Assembly: GCA_023441105.1 (NCBI GenBank)
Contig: JAEZQX010000075.1
Coordinates: forward strand, 1 to 11,152
DNA length: 11,152 nucleotides
Direction of reading: 5' to 3'
Origin: Pseudomonadota bacterium
GTDB taxonomy: Bacteria > Pseudomonadota > Gammaproteobacteria > Burkholderiales > Burkholderiaceae
The notes beneath the pieces are model-generated. The model worked only from the letters and a program-made list of their open reading frames with translations, was not told the origin of the DNA and ran no database searches. The position numbers and the translations under genes are program-made. Positions 7,157 to 11,152 of this stretch are shown piece after piece (positions within the stretch are counted from its first letter, which is position 1; each line of letters opens with the position of its first letter).

Positions 7157-8364
7157 CTTTTGATCTCCCGTCGTTCCAGTTCTCGCCGAGTGCCGGCATG
7201 GACCAGCAGGGCTGCAACGGTACCCAGGCCGGCAGCGAAGGCCGCGCCCTGGAAAGTAGCGCCCGGTCCCCAAGTCTGCCAGATTACCCCCGCCCCGAGC
7301 CCTCCGATGGCGCCGCCGATCCCGTAGCTGACGGCGGTGTAGAGCGACTGGGCGCGGGCCTGGTAGCGGGTGCCGAAGCGCTGGTGCATCAGGCTCATCG
7401 AGGCGCTGTGGTGCAGCGCGAAGGTGGCGGCGTGCAGCACCTGCGCCAGGATCAGCACGAGCGTCGCGGCCACGCCGGGCAGCCAGGCGGCGCAGGCCGT
7501 CATCAGGAAGCGCAACACGCCCAGCAGCATCGTCGCGACCAGCAGCAGGGTTGCCGGAAAGCGATCGAAGAGCCGCTTCTGCAGCAGGAACAGGCCGACC
7601 TCGGCCACCACGCCGAGAGCCCAGAACAGGCCGATGGCCCACTTGGCGTAGCCGAGGTGCGCCAGATAGAGGGAGAAGAAGGCGTAGAAGGGGGCATGGG
7701 CGAGGATCATCAGCAGCGACGCCGCCAGGAAGGCAAGCATCGTGGGCTTGAGGATCTCGTCGCGCAGCCGGCCGTCCTGGCGACGCGGCCGTGGTGTCTC
7801 GCCGGCCGGCAGCCGCCGCACCGCCAGCGCCAGGCTCGCGGCGATGGCCGCGAGCAGGAACGGCAGCAGCCACACGCCGTAGGCATCCAGCACCGGCCCG
7901 AGGCCGGCGACCGCCAGGATGAAGCCCAGCGAGCCCCAGACCCGCATGCGGCCGTAGTGCCCGAGATCGCCATCGGCGAGGCGCAGCGACATCGACTCGG
8001 TCAGCGGCCCCTGTCCCGCCGCCGCCAGGTGCAGGACTGCCATCACCAGGGCCGCCGCCATGAAGCGCAGCGCCGGGTCGAGGCCGCCCGCCTGCGGCAG
8101 CACCAGGCACATCGCGGTCATGATGCCGGCACCGGCAAGCAGCAGGCTGCGCGTCTGACCGCGGCGGTCGGCCGCCCAGCCCCACACCGGCGGCGCGACG
8201 ATCCGGATCAGATGGCTGAGCGAGACCAGGGCGCCGATCTGGAAGGCGGTCATGCCCCACTGGTCGAACAACAGCGGGAACCACGGCCCGCTCGCACCGA
8301 CGAAGGCGAAGTAGATGCCGTACAGCAGGCCGATGTCGCGGGCGCGCGGCAGGTGACCGGGCAA
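7153..8364 (-). CDS. Major facilitator superfamily transporter (HcaT / MFS_1-like type)
   Basis: This is an inner-membrane secondary transporter of about 403 residues with some twelve hydrophobic segments, starting with GLLYGIYFAFVGASGPWFP (residues 12-30). The loop between helices 2 and 3 carries WGWAADRRG (61-69), the MFS motif A. YGRMRVWGSLGFI (137-149) and the HAATFALHHSASM region (311-323) resemble the group that includes the E. coli phenylpropionate permease HcaT. The substrate cannot be predicted. No ATG lies between the aroC stop and TM1; I chose TTG at 8364, which leaves a short basic N-terminus before TM1, but no Shine-Dalgarno sequence is visible. An in-frame CTG overlapping the aroC stop is an alternative. 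A longer open frame extends to 9093 on this strand, but that part is aroC read in another frame. Its stop overlaps the next start as ATGA. Confidence 0.88.
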   Translation of the reverse strand: MPGHLPRARDIGLLYGIYFAFVGASGPWFPLLFDQWGMTAFQIGALVSLSHLIRIVAPPVWGWAADRRGQTRSLLLAGAGIMTAMCLVLPQAGGLDPALRFMAAALVMAVLHLAAAGQGPLTESMSLRLADGDLGHYGRMRVWGSLGFILAVAGLGPVLDAYGVWLLPFLLAAIAASLALAVRRLPAGETPRPRRQDGRLRDEILKPTMLAFLAASLLMILAHAPFYAFFSLYLAHLGYAKWAIGLFWALGVVAEVGLFLLQKRLFDRFPATLLLVATMLLGVLRFLMTACAAWLPGVAATLVLILAQVLHAATFALHHSASMSLMHQRFGTRYQARAQSLYTAVSYGIGGAIGGLGAGVIWQTWGPGATFQGAAFAAGLGTVAALLVHAGTRRELERREIKR

Positions 8365-8396
8365 GGCGGACGGTGCGGCGGCGATTGCGCGCGGTC

Positions 8397-9521
8397 TCAG
8401 GCGGCGGGTGTCGCCGACGCAGCAGGCACGGCGGCTGCGATCGGCGCGAGGCCGCTCGCCACGTCGCCGCACTGCGCCCGGTGCAGCAGGCAGTGGTCCA
8501 TCACCACCAGCAGCAGCATCGCTTCCGCGATCGGCGTCGCCCGGATGCCGACGCAGGGATCGTGGCGGCCGAAGGTCTGCACCTCCGCCGGCCGGCCTTC
8601 CAGGTCGATCGAGCGCCGCGGCAGGCGGATGCTCGACGTCGGCTTGATCGCGATCGAGACCGTCAGGTCCTGGCCGCTGGAGATGCCGCCCAGCACGCCG
8701 CCGGCGTTGTTGCCGACGAAGCCGGCCGGCGTCAACTCGTCGCCGTGGACGCTTCCCTTCTGCGCCACGCTGCCGAAGCCGGCACCGATCTCCACGCCCT
8801 TGACCGCATTGATGCCCATCATCGCGTGGGCGATGTCGGCGTCGAGCTTGTCGAACAGCGGTGCGCCCAGGCCGACCGGGATGCCGCTGCCGACGATTTC
8901 GATCCGGGCGCCGCAGGAATCGCCTTCCTTGCGCAACCGGTCGAGATAGGCCTCGAGCTGCGGCACCAGGGCGGCATCGGCCACGCCGAACGGATTCTCG
9001 GCGACGTCGGACCAGCGCGCGAACGGCACCGCGATCTCCCCGAGCTGCGACAGATAGCCGCGGACGACGATGCCATGCGCCTGGCCCAGCCACTTGCGCG
9101 CCACCGCGCCGGCGGCCACCACCGGCGCGGTCAGGCGCGCCGAGGAGCGCCCGCCACCGCGATGGTCGCGCAGGCCGTACTTCTGGAAGTAGGTGTAGTC
9201 GGCATGGCCGGGACGGAAGGTCTGGGCGATGTTGCCGTAGTCCTTGCTGCGCGCGTCCTCGTTGCGGATCAGCAGCGCAATCGGCGTGCCGGTGGTCCGG
9301 CCTTCGAAGACACCGGAGAGGATCTCGACGCGGTCGGCCTCCTGGCGCTGAGTGACGTGGCGCGAGGTGCCCGGCCGGCGCCGGTCGAGGTCCGGCTGGA
9401 TGTCGGCTTCGGTGAGTGGCAGGCCCGGCGGACAGCCGTCGATGACGCAGCCGATGGCCGGGCCATGGGATTCGCCGAAGGTCGTCACGCAGAAGAGCCT
9501 GCCGAGGGTGTTGCCTGCCAT
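8397..9521 (-). CDS. aroC: Chorismate synthase
   Basis: AroC catalyses the last step of the shikimate pathway, eliminating phosphate from 5-enolpyruvylshikimate 3-phosphate to give chorismate, with reduced FMN as cofactor; it is a cytoplasmic homotetramer. The 374-residue protein starts [10 protein letters not shown] and shows the family signatures in order: FGESHG (residues 15-20), the RRRPGTSR segment (47-54), [15 protein letters not shown] (102-116), RGGGRSSAR (121-129) and, near the C-terminus, [10 protein letters not shown] followed by a hydrophobic helix. The ATG has AGGA 8 nt upstream. Length is close to the family norm, apart from an Ala/Pro-rich end (about the last 15 residues). It lies 30 bp after gltX and its stop runs into the start region of the downstream transporter, so the genes are probably co-transcribed. 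Confidence 0.98.
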   Translation of the reverse strand: MAGNTLGRLFCVTTFGESHGPAIGCVIDGCPPGLPLTEADIQPDLDRRRPGTSRHVTQRQEADRVEILSGVFEGRTTGTPIALLIRNEDARSKDYGNIAQTFRPGHADYTYFQKYGLRDHRGGGRSSARLTAPVVAAGAVARKWLGQAHGIVVRGYLSQLGEIAVPFARWSDVAENPFGVADAALVPQLEAYLDRLRKEGDSCGARIEIVGSGIPVGLGAPLFDKLDADIAHAMMGINAVKGVEIGAGFGSVAQKGSVHGDELTPAGFVGNNAGGVLGGISSGQDLTVSIAIKPTSSIRLPRRSIDLEGRPAEVQTFGRHDPCVGIRATPIAEAMLLLVVMDHCLLHRAQCGDVASGLAPIAAAVPAASATPAA

Positions 9522-9551
9522 GGTTCTAGTCCTGGAGCGTGCCGACGGTCG

Positions 9552-11087
9552 TCAGGCAGCGGAGGGGCCTGGGGCGGCCGGGGAAGCGGAAGGGGATGCC
9601 GGGGAGGAAGACGCCGCGCCGGGAGCGCCGCCGTTGCTGCCGTTGCCGCCGGTGCTGCCAGCGCCCGCCAGCCGTTCGAGGACGATCGGGCGCGGCATCT
9701 GCGCCAGCATCGCATCGACCGACGGGGTCTGCTCGCGGCCGAAGACCAGCAGGCGCACCGGCACCGCCAGCTGCGGCATCTTGAGCCTGGTCTCGCCGAG
9801 CACCTCCTTGATGCCGGCCGCGATCGCCTCCTTGTTCCAGTCGCCGGCCGCCAGGCGACCGGCGAGCAGCTCGACGGCGGCGCGCGCCGGTCCGGTCAGG
9901 TGCCTGGCCATCGCTTCCGGCGCCGGCTGCGGGTGCAGGAAGAAGATCGCCGCCAGGTCGGCGAGCTCCTCGAGCGTCGCGGCGCGATCCTTCCACAGGC
10001 CGCAGATCGCCGGCAGGCGGGCGCCCTCCTCCACGCCGAGCTCGCGGCCGTGCAGCCGCGCCTGGAGCCGGGGCCGCGCCAGGCCGGCGAGCGCCTGGTC
10101 GTCGAGCGCCTTCAGGTACTGCTGGTTGACCCAGCGGAACTTGTCGAAGTCCAGTTGCGACGGCGAATGCGACAGGTGCCTGCCGTCGAACCACTCGACC
10201 AGTTGCTCGCGGCTGAAGATCTCCTCGTCGCCATGGCTCCAGCCCAGACGGGCGAGATAATTGATGACCGCCGCCGGCAGGTAGCCGAGCCGTTCGTATT
10301 CCAGCACCGACACCGCGCCGTGGCGCTTGGAGAGCTTCTGGCCGTCCGGCCCGTGGATCATCGGCAGGTGGCCGTAGACCGGCAGGTCGGCCCCGAGGGC
10401 GCGCAGGATGTTGATCTGCCGCGGCGTGTTGTTGACATGGTCGTCGCCGCGAATCACGTGTGTGATCGCCATGTCCCAGTCGTCCACCACCACGCAGAAG
10501 TTGTAGGTGGGCGTGCCGTCCGAGCGGGCGATGATCAGGTCGTCCAGCTCCGAATTGGCGATCGCGATCGGCCCCTTGACCAGGTCGTCCCAGCCGACCG
10601 CGCCCTCGTCCGGATTGCGGAACCGCACCACCGGCTTGACGCCGGCGGGCGGCTGCCGGCCCTGGGCATTCTCCGGGCGCCAGCGGCCGTCGTAGCGCGG
10701 CTTCTCGCCGCGGGCCCGCTGGGCCTCGCGCATCTCGTCGAGCTCCGCCGGCGAGGCATAGCAATGGTAGGCGCGGCCGTCGGCCAGCATCCGCCCGATG
10801 ACCTCGCGGTAGCGGTCCATGCGCTCCATCTGGAAGAACGGACCTTCGTCCGGCGTCAGCCCGAGCCAGTCCATGCCGTCGATGATCGCCGCGACCGCTG
10901 CCGGCGTCGATCGCTCGACGTCGGTGTCCTCGATGCGCAGGATGAAGGTGCCGTCGAAGTGGCGGGCGTAGGCCCAGGCGTAGAGCGCGGTCCTGACACC
11001 GCCGATGTGCAGGAAGCCGGTGGGGCTGGGCGCGAAGCGGGTGCGGACGGTCGATCGGGAAGGCGTACGGTCGGGGGTGCTGCTCAA
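9552..11087 (-). CDS. gltX: Glutamate--tRNA ligase (class I aminoacyl-tRNA synthetase)
   Basis: This cytoplasmic enzyme charges tRNA-Glu with glutamate using ATP. The 511-residue product shows the class I HIGH-type motif in [10 protein letters not shown] (residues 21-30), the conserved RIEDTD (51-56), YDGRW (132-136), the GTPTYNF and VIRGDDH segments (191-197, 211-217) and the KMSKS-type loop KLSKR (251-255). The anticodon-binding C-terminal half follows. The start is TTG, read as Met; it overlaps the stop of the upstream gene as TTGA and has GGAG 8 nt before it. The zinc-site cysteines known from E. coli GluRS are mostly absent: one Cys at 109 remains and residue 111 is Ala. Residues 474-511 form a Gly/Ser/Pro/Ala low-complexity tail beyond the usual end near PRPIVLERL. 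aroC follows after 30 bp. Identity is firm; whether it is discriminating cannot be told from sequence alone. Confidence 0.97.
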   Translation of the reverse strand: MSSTPDRTPSRSTVRTRFAPSPTGFLHIGGVRTALYAWAYARHFDGTFILRIEDTDVERSTPAAVAAIIDGMDWLGLTPDEGPFFQMERMDRYREVIGRMLADGRAYHCYASPAELDEMREAQRARGEKPRYDGRWRPENAQGRQPPAGVKPVVRFRNPDEGAVGWDDLVKGPIAIANSELDDLIIARSDGTPTYNFCVVVDDWDMAITHVIRGDDHVNNTPRQINILRALGADLPVYGHLPMIHGPDGQKLSKRHGAVSVLEYERLGYLPAAVINYLARLGWSHGDEEIFSREQLVEWFDGRHLSHSPSQLDFDKFRWVNQQYLKALDDQALAGLARPRLQARLHGRELGVEEGARLPAICGLWKDRAATLEELADLAAIFFLHPQPAPEAMARHLTGPARAAVELLAGRLAAGDWNKEAIAAGIKEVLGETRLKMPQLAVPVRLLVFGREQTPSVDAMLAQMPRPIVLERLAGAGSTGGNGSNGGAPGAASSSPASPSASPAAPGPSAA

Positions 11088-11152
11088 GTGCTGCGCTCCA
11101 GGATGCTCACGTAGTTGGCGACGCCGGAGCCGCCCATGTTGAAGACGCCGGC
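11084..11152 (-). CDS. C-terminal end of a probable SCP-x-type thiolase (partial)
   Basis: Only the last 22 codons and the TGA stop lie inside the window; the 5' part is beyond the right edge. The visible residues read [20 protein letters not shown] followed by ST. A stretch of hydrophobic residues, a GG turn and a final 'xxYVSxLER'-like strand resembles the last beta-strands of thiolases of the sterol-carrier-protein-x / acetyl-CoA acetyltransferase-like type, which catalyse thiolytic cleavage or condensation of acyl-CoAs. The catalytic cysteine and histidine would lie upstream, so the assignment rests on a short C-terminal match recalled from the family and is tentative. The TGA stop shares bases with the TTG start of gltX, which suggests co-transcription and translational coupling. 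It could be another acyl-CoA-related enzyme. Confidence 0.4.
   Translation of the reverse strand, partial: AGVFNMGGSGVANYVSILERST

Noticed and set aside
7198..8949. Plus-strand open frame of 583 codons opposite the transporter and aroC
   Set aside because: Antisense shadow; hydrophilic Gln/Arg-rich composition with no family resemblance.
8373..11114. Plus-strand open frame of 913 codons opposite gltX and aroC
   Set aside because: It is the antisense of two firmly identified genes; long antisense frames are expected in GC-rich coding DNA. The translation is Arg/Ala/Asp/His-rich with no recognisable domain.

Overview
The window is very GC-rich and carries a compact block of housekeeping genes, all on the minus strand, so transcription runs from high to low coordinates. 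Gene content and order (leuC-leuD-leuB-asd-fimV, with aroC and gltX upstream) point to a betaproteobacterium. A Rhodocyclales or Nitrosomonadales-like lineage is my guess, but the sequence does not settle it. Three of the eight internal starts appear to be non-ATG (GTG for fimV, TTG for gltX and the transporter).

Right part, 11152 to 6314: the last codons of a gene that looks like an SCP-x-type thiolase, then gltX (glutamyl-tRNA synthetase), aroC (chorismate synthase), a major facilitator transporter, and an M48-family metalloprotease lipoprotein. Spacings are short: the thiolase stop overlaps the gltX start, gltX to aroC is 30 bp, the transporter starts at or just after the aroC stop, and the transporter stop overlaps the protease start as ATGA. 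This reads as one transcription unit. A 188-bp gap with an inverted repeat separates it from the leu genes.

Middle, 6125 to 2775: leuC and leuD, overlapping by 4 bp, encode the two subunits of isopropylmalate isomerase. A 229-bp spacer follows, then leuB, the 3-isopropylmalate dehydrogenase. Together they convert 2-isopropylmalate to the 2-oxoacid precursor of leucine. The leuA product (2-isopropylmalate synthase) is not in the window.

Left part, 2699 to 1: asd (aspartate-semialdehyde dehydrogenase, the branch to lysine/diaminopimelate, threonine and methionine), then the first 486 codons of fimV (LysM-containing polar/pilus-assembly protein), cut off by the window edge.

I found no insertion sequence, phage gene, CRISPR array, tRNA, rRNA or defence system, and nothing I would call a new system. 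The oddities are small: a 38-residue Gly/Ser/Pro/Ala tail on GltX, a 43-codon open frame ending at the leuB start with an ATGA overlap, a possible leaderless promoter at leuC, a few inverted and direct repeats, and the absence of the small entericidin-like gene that often lies between leuC and leuD in betaproteobacteria.
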